Shown: positions 45,395 to 57,204, numbered from the stretch's first letter. The stretch is 64,000 bases of DNA from Lasiosphaeris hirsuta (GCA_030549175.1 JAUKUA010000004.1:682001-746000), one strand, 5' to 3'. A program made the numbers and translations. The notes: generated by a model not told the origin, from the letters alone.

Positions 45395-46107
45395 CAGATT
45401 GCTGCAGTGCTCTGCAAAGTGCTGCAGCGGAGCAGAGCCGAAAATCTTGGTGGCACGACAGTTTCCTTGGTGATCCCGTCGCCCAATATGGGATGATAAG
45501 CTCTGCAGGACTGCATAACCGGTTTTGCGCATGTGAAATGGTCGCCGAGTGGAATGGCCGCCATGGATGTCGCCCTGGTGGCTTCCCGGCGGCGGCTTCC
45601 CTGGCTGCCAACAACTGCCAGCAGTCTGCCAACAGCAAGTGGATTCGCTGGATCGGGTGGGGACGAGGCCTGGAACAACTGCGGGCCCAGCTGGGATGGA
45701 CTGGCCAAGGACGGCTTCATTGGCGCTTGGCGGTTTAATGAAGAGACGACGGCGTGGCCTTGGCGCACGCAATTGCGGCTCCCAAGACCGCCCAAGATGC
45801 TTGGAGCGTGCTTGGAAGGCTTGGAAGAGGGCTATGCACCCCCCTAATCCATCGCTAATCCATGTTTCGGAATCTGGCAGGCGGGTCAGTCCCTTTCTAC
45901 GGGTTCATGCCCACCTTCCCCCCGGCGTCCAGCTTTCCTTTAACTCAGCCCGTCGCCAACATCGAATTGCGTTTCGATTGTTGTTTTCACCATCTTCTCT
46001 CTCCAAAGGCCAAATCGCTCGTTTTGATGGCCCATTGAACTTCTCTTTTCCCAGACCATTTACTTTTTAATTGAAGTTGCGCCTTTTCCCACATCACAGT
46101 CGCTACA

Positions 46108-47527
46108 ATGCGTTCCGTCTCCCTCCTATCCGCGTTGGCGGCCGTGTCTGCGGTGCAGGCTAGCCCGGCAACGCCGATGAAGCGCCAGAGCTCCCTCACA
46201 CCCATCACCGTCAAGGGAAACGCCTTTATGGTCGGCGACAAGCGCTTCTTCGTCCGCGGTATTGCTTATCAGCCCGGCGGTTCCGCCGCCAACCTCGACC
46301 CGCTCGCCGACAGCAAGGTCTGCCTGCCCGATATTGAGAAGTTCAAGAAGTTGGGCATCAACGTCGTGCGCGTCTACTCGACCGATAACTCCAAGGACCA
46401 CAAGGATTGCATGGACGCGCTCGCAGAGGCTGGCATCTACGTCGCTCTCGACGTCAACAACCCCCTGTACTCGATCAACCGCAAGGACCCCGGCCCGTCG
46501 TACAATGCTGCGTACCTGCAGAGCGTCTTTGCCACCATTGACGAGTTTGAGAAGTACGACAACACCATGGCTTTCTTCTCGGGTAACGAGGTTATCCACG
46601 ACGAGAAGGAGACCACGCTGGCGGCCCGCTACGTCAAGGCCACCACGCGTGACATGAGGTCGTACATGAAGTCCCGCGGCGTCCGTCAGATCCCCGTCGG
46701 CTACTCGGCCGCTGATGTGTCGGACAACCGCATGCAGACCGCCGCGTACTTCAACTGTGGTACCGACGACGAGCGCAGCGACTTCTTTGCCTTCGTTAGT
46801 CCATCCCCCCACCCCAATGACTGCCCGGCGATCTTGCTAACCAACTTGCGTGCAGAACGACTACTCGTGGTGCACCAGCGACTTCAAGACGGCCGGTTGG
46901 GATGTCAAGGTGAAGAACTTCACCGGCTACGGCGTGCCCATCTTCCTCTCCGAGTACGGCTGCAACAAGAACGTGCGCGACTTTGGCGAGCTCGAGGCCC
47001 TCATGAGCGACAAGATGACGGCTGTCTACTCGGGCGGTCTGATGTACGAGTACTCGCAGGAGGCCAACAAGTACGGCATTGTCGAGATCACGGGTTCCAA
47101 GGACCAGAGCGGCCCCCGCAAGGAGCTGCCCGAGTTCGCCGCTTACTCCAAGGCCCTTGCCGCCAACCCGGCCCCCACCGGCCTTGCTGGCGCCGTCACT
47201 TCTTCCAACTCCAACTCTTCTCCTTGCCCCGCCAAGGACGACTTCTGGATTGTTCAGAGCACCCTGCTGCCTGCCCTGCCCGACGGCGCCAAGGCCTACC
47301 TCAAGGATGGCGCCGGCAAGGGACCTGGTCTCAACGGCCCTGGCTCGCAGAACGCTGGTGGCGCATCGACCGAGGATGCCGAGCCAGGCTCTGGCACGGG
47401 CGGCAACAGCACGCCCACGCAGAGCAGCGCTGCTGTTGCTGGGCACATGGGACCCATGGAAAAGGCGCCGTTTGTCCTGTCGGGTGCTATCTTCATCTTT
47501 ACCATGATTGGCGCTGCTCTGTTGTAA
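46108..47527 (+). CDS. GEL1: GPI-anchored 1,3-beta-glucanosyltransferase, GH72 (GEL1 type)
   Basis: Elongates cell-wall beta-1,3-glucan by splitting and rejoining chains at the outer plasma membrane. Exons 46108-46794 and 46856-47527 give 452 aa. Signal peptide (MRSVSLLSALAAVSAVQA), GH72 domain from about residue 30 to 340, catalytic glutamates Glu161 in FSGNEVIHD and Glu262 in FLSEYGCN; spacing equals that of the known GH72 enzymes. The C-terminus has a Ser/Gly-rich stalk (GGNSTPTQSSAA) and a hydrophobic tail (FVLSGAIFIFTMIGAALL) for GPI attachment. There is no CBM43/X8 Cys-box, which places it in the GEL1/2 rather than the GEL4 group. The symbol is a group assignment. Confidence 0.94.
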
Positions 47528-48009
47528 GGAGTGACGGGAAGCAGTGACGGCAGTGTTGGATAGTGTTGATCACGGGTCGCTGAGTTTCCGGCGAGACAAT
47601 TTGGTTGGCCATCTTGTATCACGGCATGGGAAAAGTAACAAAATGGTTTTGTTTCGAATTGTACTTGCACTAGCATAATACCAGCTTTCTGCAGGCGTTT
47701 TCTGTTTACAGCACAGCTGCACTGGCATAGAATAATACATGAGTTGTCGAAAGTCGCTCATTTCAGGGGAAGTGCAGTCACGTGAATGTAGAGCCAATGT
47801 GCCAGTGCCACGTGACTCCCCTGTGCTGACCCGGGACATGCGGCCTCGCCGGCATAAACCCGATGGGGTGAGACATATCAGAGTAGGATTCAGGGTTTTG
47901 ACGTAATTACGGGTGCTCATGGTAAGATCGGCAGGTACTTATACCGCGGGAGGGCCTCCCGAAGCCGCCCTCCCCGTCACCTCAACCTCGCCCCGGAACG
48001 CAGCCCAAG
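47528..48009. other. Intergenic region
   Basis: 482 bp: 3' flank of the glucanosyltransferase gene and promoter of the cupin gene. CACGTGA occurs twice (47779, 47810), possible bHLH-factor sites; nothing else recognised. Confidence 0.5.
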
Positions 48010-48673
48010 ATGCTCCTCGACGCCCACGCCCTCCTCACCTTCCTCATGGCCGCGCCAGCGACGCTGTGTCTCGCCGCCGCCACGCCGGCCGAAGCCCGGG
48101 GCGCCCAAGGCCACCCCCCGCACCACCCCAGCAAGCCTATCAACCAGCGGACCGCCCAGGAAGTCGTCGCCCAGCTGAACCTGATCCCCAACATCGAGAA
48201 GGGCTACTTCATCGAGACCTTTCGCGATACGGACAACGTCACGACCACGACTGGCGGCGTGCCCGCCCGCGCCGCCAGCACGGCTATTTATTATTTGCTC
48301 GAGGGCACCGTCGGCGACTCGGTGTGGCACCGCGTTGATGCGCCCGAGGTGTGGCACTATTACGCCGGCGCGCCGCTGGTGCTATCGCTCAGCTACGACG
48401 ACAGCGCCCCGCTCAGGAAAGTCACGCTCGGGCCCGACGTGTTTGACGGCCAGAGCCCCCAGGTGGTCGTTGGCAAGTGGGAGTGGCAGAGCGCGCGGAG
48501 TCTGGGCAGCTGGACGCTCGTGGGCACGACGGGTAAGTTGGGCCGGCTGTCTTGCTTGGGGTATGCTGACGCGGTGGGCGGGGGTAGTTGCGCCGGGGTT
48601 CGAGGTGGCTGGGTCGGAGTTGGCTGAGGCTGGGTGGGTGCCGAATGCGACGCAGATGGCGGTTGTGTTCTGA
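48010..48673 (+). CDS. Cupin_5 (DUF985) family protein with signal-like N-terminus
   Basis: Small beta-barrel protein of the cupin superfamily; function uncertain, members have been linked to sugar-epimerase-like folds. Exons 48010-48532 and 48588-48673 give 202 aa. Cupin_5 signatures are present: LNLIPNIEKGYFIETF, RAASTAIYYLLEG, SVWHRVDAPEVWHYYAG, VVVGKWEWQSARSLGSWTLV and, across the intron, VAPGFEVAGSELA. The first 26 residues (MLLDAHALLTFLMAAPATLCLAAATPA) look like a signal peptide, unusual for this mostly cytosolic family. The intron (GTAAGT ... GGTAG) keeps frame. Confidence 0.88.
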
Positions 48674-49037
48674 GGCTGGTGTTGGGGATGCGGAACGGAT
48701 CGACGGTTGGGATAGCCACGGGGCACATTCCATTTGCCCCACCCTCTGGGTAACCGGTCTGTTGCTCACATACTCAATGTAGAATTGTTAATGTTTACTG
48801 CCCCTCATGGCATTTGGTCATGTCAGAATCGGTGTGAAGTTTGTTCTGGGTGTAGGCCCGGGCTCACTTCGCCCTAAGCTAACATGTCAATAACTCTCAA
48901 GGTATAACAAGAAAGCACCATATCCGACCCTATCCTGCTTTCAACTTTCAAGTGCCCACCAGTGCTCAACTATCTTTGCTGAATCCTAGCCTATACAGCT
49001 TCGTCTTGGTATCATCAACCAAAAACCACGGTCCAAC
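48674..49037. other. Intergenic region
   Basis: 364 bp, AT-richer than its neighbours; presumably holds the promoter of the small secreted-peptide gene. No other feature seen. Confidence 0.5.
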
Positions 49038-49248
49038 ATGCATTTCTCAACTGTCCTCTCTGCCCTCGGCCTCGCCGCGCCCCCGTCGAGCCCCTTTACT
49101 ACCACGAGACTGTACCTGCTCGACTAATGACAACTATTGCAATGATAGCAAGTACTGCAAGTACAACGAGGGGGACTGCAACTTTGAGCTGGGGTGCGGG
49201 ACGCTGTGGCTCGAGGAGTGTGACGGAATGTGCGTGAAGAAGCGATGA
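49038..49248 (+). pseudogene. Small secreted Cys-rich peptide, frameshifted
   Basis: The ATG at 49038 opens a signal-peptide-like start (MHFSTVLSALGLAA) but this frame stops at 49125. A second frame, one base off, carries a compact Cys-rich domain ending at 49248 with eight Cys (CTCSTNDNYC, YCKYNEGDC, GCGTLW, ECDGMC). The two frames meet at a C5 run (49080-49084), where loss of one base would make them continuous. No intron with usable splice sites fits. It is either a real inactivating indel or a sequencing/assembly error in a homopolymer. Small Cys-rich secreted proteins of fungi act as effectors or antimicrobial peptides; which, if either, is unknown. Confidence 0.55.
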
Positions 49249-49358
49249 TTGATGGTCAGGGAGCTGCTAGGTCATAATTAGATTGCAATATTTTTCGTCT
49301 AGATCAGATCAGCTCTTCCAGCTTAATTCTTGACCTGATAGTGGCAGGACCATGCTAC

Positions 49359-50424
49359 TCAGGACCAGTACTTCTTCACAAACTCGACTCCTTTCTTGAC
49401 CCACTCATCATCGAGTCCATTTTCGTTATCGAATCCGTGATCACCCGGGACAACAGTATAGTGCAGCGGCGTCTCGGGACGAGCCTCCCTGATCCGAGCA
49501 ACCAACTCATCACTCGACACCCTAGGGACCTAAATTCAACGTCAGCAACAGTCATGCCACCAACCATGTCACCCGCTTGCATCAACTCACCAAAAGGTCC
49601 TCCGACCCCTGGATAACCCAAATAGGCGGCACATTTCCCGCCTTCTGCAGCGCGTGGCCCAACGTCAACCGCTCATCATCCCCCAGCAACTCGCGATGCC
49701 GCCCCGTCTTCGCCATCGACTCGAGCAAATCCTGTAACTCGGGCCACGGCGACGACACCCTGACCGGCGGCTTCACACCATCTCCTCTCACCTTGGCCAG
49801 GTACTCGGTCACGATGGCGTCGGTCCCGGGCTCCACCTCGGCGGGGCGCTGGTTGTACGAGGCGATGTCGGGGTACATGGCGGGGTACGCAGCCAGGACG
49901 GCCTTGATGTGCGCGGTGCCGTTGAACAGGAGGGCCGACTGGATCGACAGGAAGCCGCCGGCGGACTCGCCCACGGCGGCGATGCGCGCCAGGTCGGGAG
50001 CTAGGTGCGGGAACTTGGCCTGCAGCTCTTGGGGGAAGATCGCGTGCAGCCAGCCCCAAAAGTCCTCGACGTCGTCGAGGGTCTGGCCGCCTGTAGTGTC
50101 GGGCACTAGCCGGTAGGCGGGGGAGACGAAGATTGCGGGGGTCGTCAGGGCGAGCTGGAAGATCCTGTTGGAGCGGTTTCGTTAGGTCTTGTGGCGGAAA
50201 AGGGTGATTCAAACTGACCACTTTGAAAGCCAGGGGAGCTCTGGGTTGGTGCCCATGACGAGGGCGCCGCCGTGAAAGTGGACGAGGACGGGGTACTTTC
50301 CATGGTCGGGCGTGGAGAGGATGGATTTGGGGACAAAAACAGCCACTCCGAAGGGGGTTTTGTCTAGCGTCTTGTAGACGAGATCAATACGCTCAAATTC
50401 GGGGACTAGGGGGAGGGCGGCCAT
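49359..50424 (-). CDS. Alpha/beta-hydrolase fold esterase (HSL-like)
   Basis: Predicted carboxylesterase or lipase-like enzyme. Exons 50424-50219, 50164-49591 and 49529-49359 give 316 aa. HSL-family features: oxyanion motif HFHGGALVMG (His51-Gly53), nucleophile elbow GESAGG with Ser136, acid Asp258 in QGSEDLLV just before intron 2, and His291 in VPGDHGFD. The catalytic acid and histidine are thus on separate exons, and the join is in frame. No signal peptide, so probably intracellular. The substrate is unknown; the neighbourhood (cupin, phosphotransferase) gives no clue. Confidence 0.9.
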
Positions 50425-51723
50425 TTTGGATGTCGTTCGTGCTTGTGTGAAAGATACACAGGGTGGAGTGTTTGAGGGGCGTTGATGGAGCTACACTTTA
50501 TATCAGCCGCCAGCTGGTTGTGCCGTCTCGGACTCCGGTTTGCACCAGTCGAGGAGCTAGCTGTAAGCATTTGCGGGGTCGCCCACGCTGCATGCTAGGT
50601 AGCACTACCTGTAGCGGATTGCTCAAAAGAGTTTGCGGTCTCTCGGATTCAAAATCTCAAATCCTTGGGAATCCGAGCCATTGAGCCTCCTGCCTGTGTG
50701 CCGTGTCCACGACGTGCGTGCCTGGGCAACTTAGAGCGCCCGGTTATTACCCCAACATCGTAGCCAACTGCTGCAAAACCTGCGGCCGATCCAGTAGCGG
50801 GCCATCTACTTCAACTCATACCCCCCTCGACTTGCGACATCTCGAACACACCAAAATCTCGCGCAGCCAGCCATCCTGTGCTCCTCAACACCTGCGGTTG
50901 GCGACGATAAGCCGAATCACAAGCACGTTTCACAAATCCCTCCACTTTCAGAGCCCGAACAGCCCATGATTCCAGAGCATTACAGCCACAGAGAGCCTTC
51001 GGCTTCCAAACACCAACAGACACTGGAACAATGTATTCTTACAAGGCCGCGCAGCCTACATAGTAGGACGTTACGCAGCCCGCCAGGGGCCACGCAGCCT
51101 ACGGCCGAGATCGAGGTATGATGGTTGCCTAAATCAGCAGTGCTAAGTCCGAGGGCGAGGGCATCCCTATCCGAACTGGTACATACACAATGCGCAACCC
51201 AAACATGTGAACCGCATTCATATCCAGCTGGCGCCTCCTATAATAAGAAACCCGAGGCCCGACAGGTTGCGGAGGTTGTCTCACATCCAGGTAGGTTCTG
51301 AGTCCTTGCAGATAGCCAGCCTCAATACTGACTACGAGTTGGGTTCAAAGACTAGACTTTATTTGTAAATATGCGGGGATGGCGCGGAAACGAAAACTTT
51401 GCCATTCAAGAATACTTACTGAAGGTTCAACCGCGAGCGTGGGAGCCATGGGTCGGACGGTTAGCTTCTTTCACCAACAACCAAGGTGAGGTTGGTTTGC
51501 TCACCTACCTTTAGGCAGCAGTCAGGTAGGTGTCCCACACAGCCAGTAAGATTGCTGACCGCACCAATCAAATATCAAATCACGGATCTGCCATGCTGTT
51601 CGACAATTGCTTTTTCTTTATACTGCCCCTACTATTGCTTCAACCGACTACAGTGGAGCGCAAGACAAGAAACTCCCTGGAATTCTCCAAGATTCAACGG
51701 CCGATCGGAAGCAGCACCCCAAA
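50425..51723. other. Promoter region between two divergent genes
   Basis: 1.3 kb between the hydrolase and the phosphotransferase gene. Contains a hairpin-forming inverted repeat (51502-51532). No coding frame of interest. Confidence 0.5.
51502..51532. repeat. Perfect 9-bp inverted repeat
   Basis: CACCTACCT (51502-51510) and AGGTAGGTG (51524-51532) with a 13-nt loop, about 190 bp upstream of the phosphotransferase start. Could be a hairpin or a paired factor-binding site. Confidence 0.7.
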
Positions 51724-53129
51724 ATGGACGCACCCGTCAAGACGTTCCCAAGTGAACGTTGGTCTTCGTTCACTTGCTGTGGCTCTGACGAGGAGGAGGC
51801 TAGCCTCAGAGGCTTCATCGAATCTGTCAATAAGCCCGCGCTCATAGAACACGCCTTGGATATCCTCGGTGTTACAATGACTATCAGCGAGCCCTTCTCT
51901 ATCGGTCAGTCATGGTGCTGCCTTGAGCTCGTTGCACCAGATCGAGAGAGCTTCATCATCGCGCGGCTTCAGGTCTCACAGGACCCCGAAGGTACATCCG
52001 ACTTATCTAACAGCTATGCGATCGAATGCGAGGTTGCCACCATGGCCTATGTGCGAGACAATGTTGAGGGCGTGACGGTCCCCAAGGTTTACGCATACGA
52101 AGGTCCAGGGTCCGCGGGAGCAGCTAAAGTTGGCGCCGTGTACATGCTCATCGAGGGATTCTTTGGCAACACGGCAGCCGACGTGGAGCTTCAACTCTAC
52201 AACCTCCCCGTGCGTCTCACCCAGCACACACCCCGAGCCCCCCCCCCCACACACACACTGACCCGTATCAGATCGCAACCCAGCAACACTTTATCGCACA
52301 GTGGACGTCCATCCAAGCCTCGCTCGCCTCCCATACCTTCCCCCAAATCGGCTCCATCCGCCACTACACCCCATCCACAGGACCCATCATTGGCCCCCTC
52401 TCATCAGCCACCTCCTTCACCACCGCCGGCCCCTTCACCTCGGCCCACGCCTACTTTACTGCCCTCGCAGCAAGCATCCTGACCAAAGCCCTCTCGGGAC
52501 CCCACCCCTACCGCCCCGCGATCCTCGGCGCCCTCATCTTCCGCGCCATCGTCCGCGACACCCCCCTCTTCCGCGACGACGGCCCGGGTCCCTTCCCGCT
52601 GAACCACATGGACCTTGGGATCCAGAACCTCCTCATCGACCCCGCCACCTACGACATCCTCGCCGTCATCGACTGGGAGATGGCCCACGCCGCCCCCTGG
52701 TTGACCTACGCATCCTACCCGATGCCCTTCCCGTCATACCACTCGGACCGCGAGACAGCCGCCCGGCTGCACGACCCGGCGCACGTGGCGCACGTCAACG
52801 TTGCGCGCCAGCTGGGGTCGCAGCGGCTGTACCGGCGGGGCTTCCTCGATGCCGAGAGGCGCCTACGTGGGCAGGGGTGGCCGCTGGGGCGGTCGATTGC
52901 GGCGGGGCTGGAGGGGGATGATGCAGGGCGGGTCTTGTTTGTGGCCGAGAAGCTTGGGCACTGGTCGATGGACAAGCAGTTGACGTACGAGTTGGTGAGG
53001 GTAGGGTTTGGACTAGAGGGGGAGGCGGCGAGAGAGTATGCCCGGGGGGTGGAGGCTGAATTTCAGAAGGAGCTGGAGGGCGGGGGGGGAACTTGGAACG
53101 GCCAGCCGGAGGTTGAAAGAGAAGTCTAG
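51724..53129 (+). CDS. Aminoglycoside-phosphotransferase-fold (APH) family kinase-like protein
   Basis: Kinase-fold small-molecule phosphotransferase of the large fungal APH family; substrate unknown. Exons 51724-52209 and 52272-53129 give 447 aa. The catalytic loop is NHMDLGIQNLLIDP (His274, Asp276, Asn281), the metal-binding acidic motif is AVIDWE (Asp296), and the N-lobe includes EVATMAYVRDNVEGVTVPKVY. The ATG at 51724 is used because it begins the recognisable domain lead (MDAPVKTFPSERW); the frame is open upstream. The intron has a C11 run (52238-52248) followed by an AC repeat. The stop is 167 bp from the end of the convergent regulator gene. Confidence 0.88.
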
Positions 53130-53296
53130 ATTCTGCTTCTTTACCTGTCTCAATTGCGAGTCTGACTCTTTCCATATTTCTACGCGGCAATCTTACAATT
53201 GTGAGCGGACTGTTCAGCGACGCGAGTCGCGAGGAGCAAGCCCCCCGGCAGTGGCCTTCTATCAACACCAGTTCATCTGCGGTACTCATCAACCAT

Positions 53297-55072
53297 CTAT
53301 CCCCCTTCAATAACGTTTAAAACCGCCCTACTATCCCAAAATGCATCTCTCCTTGGGTACTGTTCCAACAACGCCACCGCCTCCCCGCGCACCTGAGGAT
53401 CAAGACACCTTGACGCAACCGTAAATAGCGCCAATACAGGCCCGTGATCCATGGTAAAAACCTCGGCGCAGCCAGCCGGCTTTGGCTGGTTTGCGAGGAG
53501 GATGGCCGCGAGACGGACAATCTCCTTGAACCGCGGCGTCATGGCATGGAGCAAGTCGTATTCGGCCTCGCCGGCGTTCGCCACGCACAGGCTAACCCAA
53601 GATGAGTGGTACTGCAGGAGAAGAGAAGTGCACTGGAAGTAGCGAGTTGGGTCTGCGATTTTCGTGGCGATCGACGATGTGTATAAGGGGTAAAAAGAAA
53701 CACTCCACTGTTTCATCTTGTCAAGGTCTTGACCCGTGGTGAGTGCTGGGTCTATGGGGAACGATCCGCCGCATGATGCAGCATTGGGTGCCTGCTTTTC
53801 CACAAGCCCTCGTAATGCCAAACGCTGTACCAAGTCCCACCACCTTCGAGCTTCGGCAATGTCGGCGAAGAAGCTAGGAACCGCGCGGCGACAGAAGATC
53901 GGGGCCTGCGGTGTTTGATTTACCAACCCCGTAGACCAAGAAAGGAATTCCAAACGTTGAAAGACTTGCAGGATTTCGTCTTCGAGGAAGCATTGGGGTC
54001 GAGGAGCCTCGGGTATGTCTGTGGGCGCTGGATGGCCTGGTGGCTTTGTGCTGGTGCACATGAACTGTTCGACAATCATCAAGCCGTGGTTTATGTGGTT
54101 AATGGCGGCTTCGCAGCTGTCGTGGAGGGCCTCGAAGCATGCGAACATGATGCAAGCAATCACGGCAACGCGAAGGGTCAGCTGAGACCCGAGGTCTTGT
54201 TGGAGACGCACCAGGCGCAACGCATGTCCGTAGTATGTCAAGGCACGATCATAGTGCGGGTTGCCTTCCAGAGGTGGTGCTGGCAACTCTGGTAGGGTGC
54301 TGGGGGCCAGCGCACTCGCGAGGGCACCGACAGCCATAGCTGCGTACCGGATAGCTGGTTCTGTACGCCCGAGTTCTGGTATCGTTTGTGTAAAGAGATT
54401 AGTCTGGAACCAACCACCGCCCATATTGTCGGCAAGGGTTAGCCAGTTGCCAAGGTAGGTGGTTTCCCATTGCAACTCTGTGAGACCGCCGTTACATTCT
54501 AGTCCCGGCACCGATTCGGGAGAACCAGTGCTTGGCGGTGGTGTTGCTGATTCGTCTGTTTCCGACTGAGAGGATGTTGGCGATTTCGACCGCTCCCTTT
54601 TCGCGCCTGGCACATCTGAATTGCCATATCCGTCGCAGTTACCCTGCCATTTCAGACAGCGTTGGCACGCTGGCTTTGCCTCGTCGCACTTGACGTGACG
54701 TCGTCTGTCCGGCATGCATGTTAGGACGGGTCGAGGTAATATACGGCGGTGGCCTGGAGGGTAGGGGGGAGTTGGAACTCACTTGCCTGCGGAGCGCATT
54801 CATTAGTACATGCACAAGCACAACACTATGCATTCTGCTGGTTGCTTACAGGTGATACAGCCAGAGCGGACTTTGGGAACGCTTGCTCGCGTCGCACGGG
54901 GACGATGCTGGAGAGTGAAGACGATTGTGTTTGGGCCCGACCTCCCATCTCTGCATCTACATCAGCTTTGCTACCAAGTAACTACCGTGGGGATATCGAC
55001 TGACCTTCCTGATACTTTCGGCATGAGTGTAGCTGTCCTCCACGAGGACGAATCCGGCTTGGGCCATGACAT
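53297..55072 (-). CDS. Zn2Cys6 transcription regulator with a 4-nt microexon
   Basis: Fungal binuclear-zinc transcription factor. The main exon 54704-53297 encodes RRHVKCDEAKPACQRCLKWQ and the following ~460 residues, including a fungal middle-homology-type helical region (IACIMFACFEALHDSCEAA; RLEFLSWSTGLV). The upstream exon ends at 54850 with VRSGCIT plus one base. Only a 4-nt exon (54786-54783, GCAA), with a TACTAATG branch and CGCAG acceptor before it and GTGAGT after it, completes CX2CX6CX6CX2CX6C in frame. The first exon is less sure: the frame has a TGA at about 55012, so another intron is needed; a start near 55067-55072 spliced by a GTCAGT donor is possible. Targets unknown. Confidence 0.78.
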
Positions 55073-57204
55073 AGCGGGCAGACGCAGTATTCAAGAGACC
55101 CAGTGGCCCGAGTTTGGTCCGGGGTTGTAAGCTGCTTACAAAGGAGGGCGAGATGAGCGACGCTTAAGTAGATACGTGCTTGGGCTGAGCGGGACGAGGA
55201 GAAGGGGGTGCGGCAGCACGCCCATTATCAACCGTAACCCTGCGCCAAGCATCGGTGGAGTGGCCCAAGCAGGGAGGGAGCATGCGGTGTATCAAGCGGC
55301 CAAGCGGGCCACACGGCGTAGATCCTGTGGCGGGCAAAAGTCAGGCGCAACCTCAGGCGGCCGAACTTGAATGGATTGAGTCGGTTGCGGATGCCCCGAG
55401 AGGACGGGAGCTCGAGGACACACGATTGACGAGCTGGACAGACTTGTGATTGGCGAGCCAAGCGATGTTTGCCGCCTAGTGCAGCACGAAGCAGGCCTCG
55501 AGACGGGATTGGAAGTTACTCGGTGACTGCCTTGGGATTGCCATGGGGTTCGGGCTAAGGCTGTGCGACTTTAGGGAGGTAATTGGGCGAATGTGGCCGG
55601 GGTGTTCTCGAGAGCCCGAGGGGGCCATTTCACGGCAGGACAGGGGCCTCCCGGAACTCGGTGGCCGATGGGAGGGATGAGGGTGCTTCGCCGTGGTTCC
55701 GCTCTTTTTGCGCGTCATGTCGGGCAGGGGGAGGGAGGGGTTACAGCACATGTGGCCGCATACACCCTTTGGAATAGAGAATTGCAAGATCAACAAGCGG
55801 CCAATCGTTCTGAGAACAAGCGAGGAGGGGAGCAGAGCACAATTGGGGGGGGGGGGGGGGTCATGAGGGCTGAGCTGAGGAACTACACAAGCTCAGAATT
55901 AATTGCCTGCCCGAGTGGGCTGGTGAAGCGAGCCCCTCAAATGACCTGCATCCTTTGCACTTTCCAAAGAACGCCCCACGGTGGGATTTTCAGCCCTATG
56001 GCGCGATTTCTCAGGGCAAAGGTGGGAGTGAGTGGGTTCAACGAAGGCTAGGGTGAGGTAGGCAGGTACGTGCCTTCCTTAGTTGTCAGCATCGTTACTC
56101 GACCTTTCAGAGAACTCGAGGCAAACAGCTTGTGACCCGGCAAGGGAATTTGGTGCGACGTGAAGTTTACCTCGCCTGTTAGTGCGGACGGGACCCCGCG
56201 ACTTCGCCCAAAAAAGCCGTTAGCCGGGTCAAGATGCGGGCGGTGGTGCGGCCGCACGCGAATGGAATTCCGCAGTGCCACCGCCACCTGGAAGCGGCAT
56301 CCCCATATCCGACACGCCGTTGACACGGTAGCATCTGGCGCGGAAGGACGGCCGGCGAGGCGAAATAGAGTCCCACGACGCGAATGACGCCGCTCAGAAC
56401 AGCGTTGCTTGCACCCAGCCGTTTTGGTGCGGATCTGTAAAAGGCTGGATGTGCATAGCGACTGTAGGTACGGATAACTGCGGTGCATTCCGTCGTTCTC
56501 CGTCTGTCAGCCTACGTCAGCAACGAGGCATTGCGCACTCGTCGCGCTTCATCACTTTAGCCCCCTCAGAGAACCCCTTGCCGAAACTACAGACCGTTCG
56601 AGTCGCTATCAATTCCCGAATTCGCGCCGAACCCAGACGCGGTCACGGACCGGATGCTTGCCCATTGGAGACCTAGGTTGCATCAAGCGTCTGCCAAGCA
56701 TGTAGTGCGGAGGCTCGACGGAGGCGCTGCAGACAATAGGGCAAAATGCCAATCCGGCTAGCGGCAGTAAGCCACTGCAGCTGTAATGGAGGGCTAAATT
56801 GCCTATTCCAACGACCCGCCATGCAAAAAATCTCCCAAAGGCGTTAAGAAGCCCTAGAAAAGGCGCAAAAACGCTCTGTGCCAGACGGGTGCTGGGTGGT
56901 CAAATGAACAACTCGTGCATTGCACACGAAAGTTCCAGCGCTAGGTGGGAGCGGTGAGAAGTTGTAAACTGAGAATCTCGATTCGGCACTCATCTTACGC
57001 GACTGGTCAGCACGTGGAGAGGATCAAGACAGGGGCCTCCAATCGGGAGGGCACGGGCCATCCAGACAGGGGCGAACTGCTGATGGTGGGCAGCTGGGGG
57101 GGCGCGGGGTTTTGCGGCCACGTCTAAACCCGCAGCCGCGGATATAGGGACGGTGCCGCTTACACACAGTGCTGGATTCCTTCCTCCAGCTACGGTAGGT
57201 TTTG
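55073..57204. other. Gene-poor region, 2.1 kb
   Basis: No gene supported. Contains a G16 run (55845-55860). Many stops on all frames and no family-like segment. Confidence 0.55.
55845..55860 (+). repeat. G16 homopolymer
   Basis: Sixteen consecutive G in a gene-free region. Confidence 0.95.

Larger units (their letters stand above)
42599..46107. other. Gene-poor region, 3.5 kb
   Basis: No firm gene. It contains an orphan open frame (44038-43563, minus), a 10-bp periodic repeat (45021-45110) and a G23 run (45372-45394). The final 150 nt are T/C-rich and act as 5' UTR/promoter of the GEL gene. Confidence 0.55.

Noticed and set aside
46262..46657. Thr/Ser-rich frame within the glucanosyltransferase gene
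   Set aside because: Shadow of GC-rich coding sequence in another frame; GH72 reading frame is unambiguous.
53130..53296. Possible overlap of the APH and Zn2Cys6 genes
   Set aside because: The stops are 167 bp apart, so they are simply convergent neighbours.
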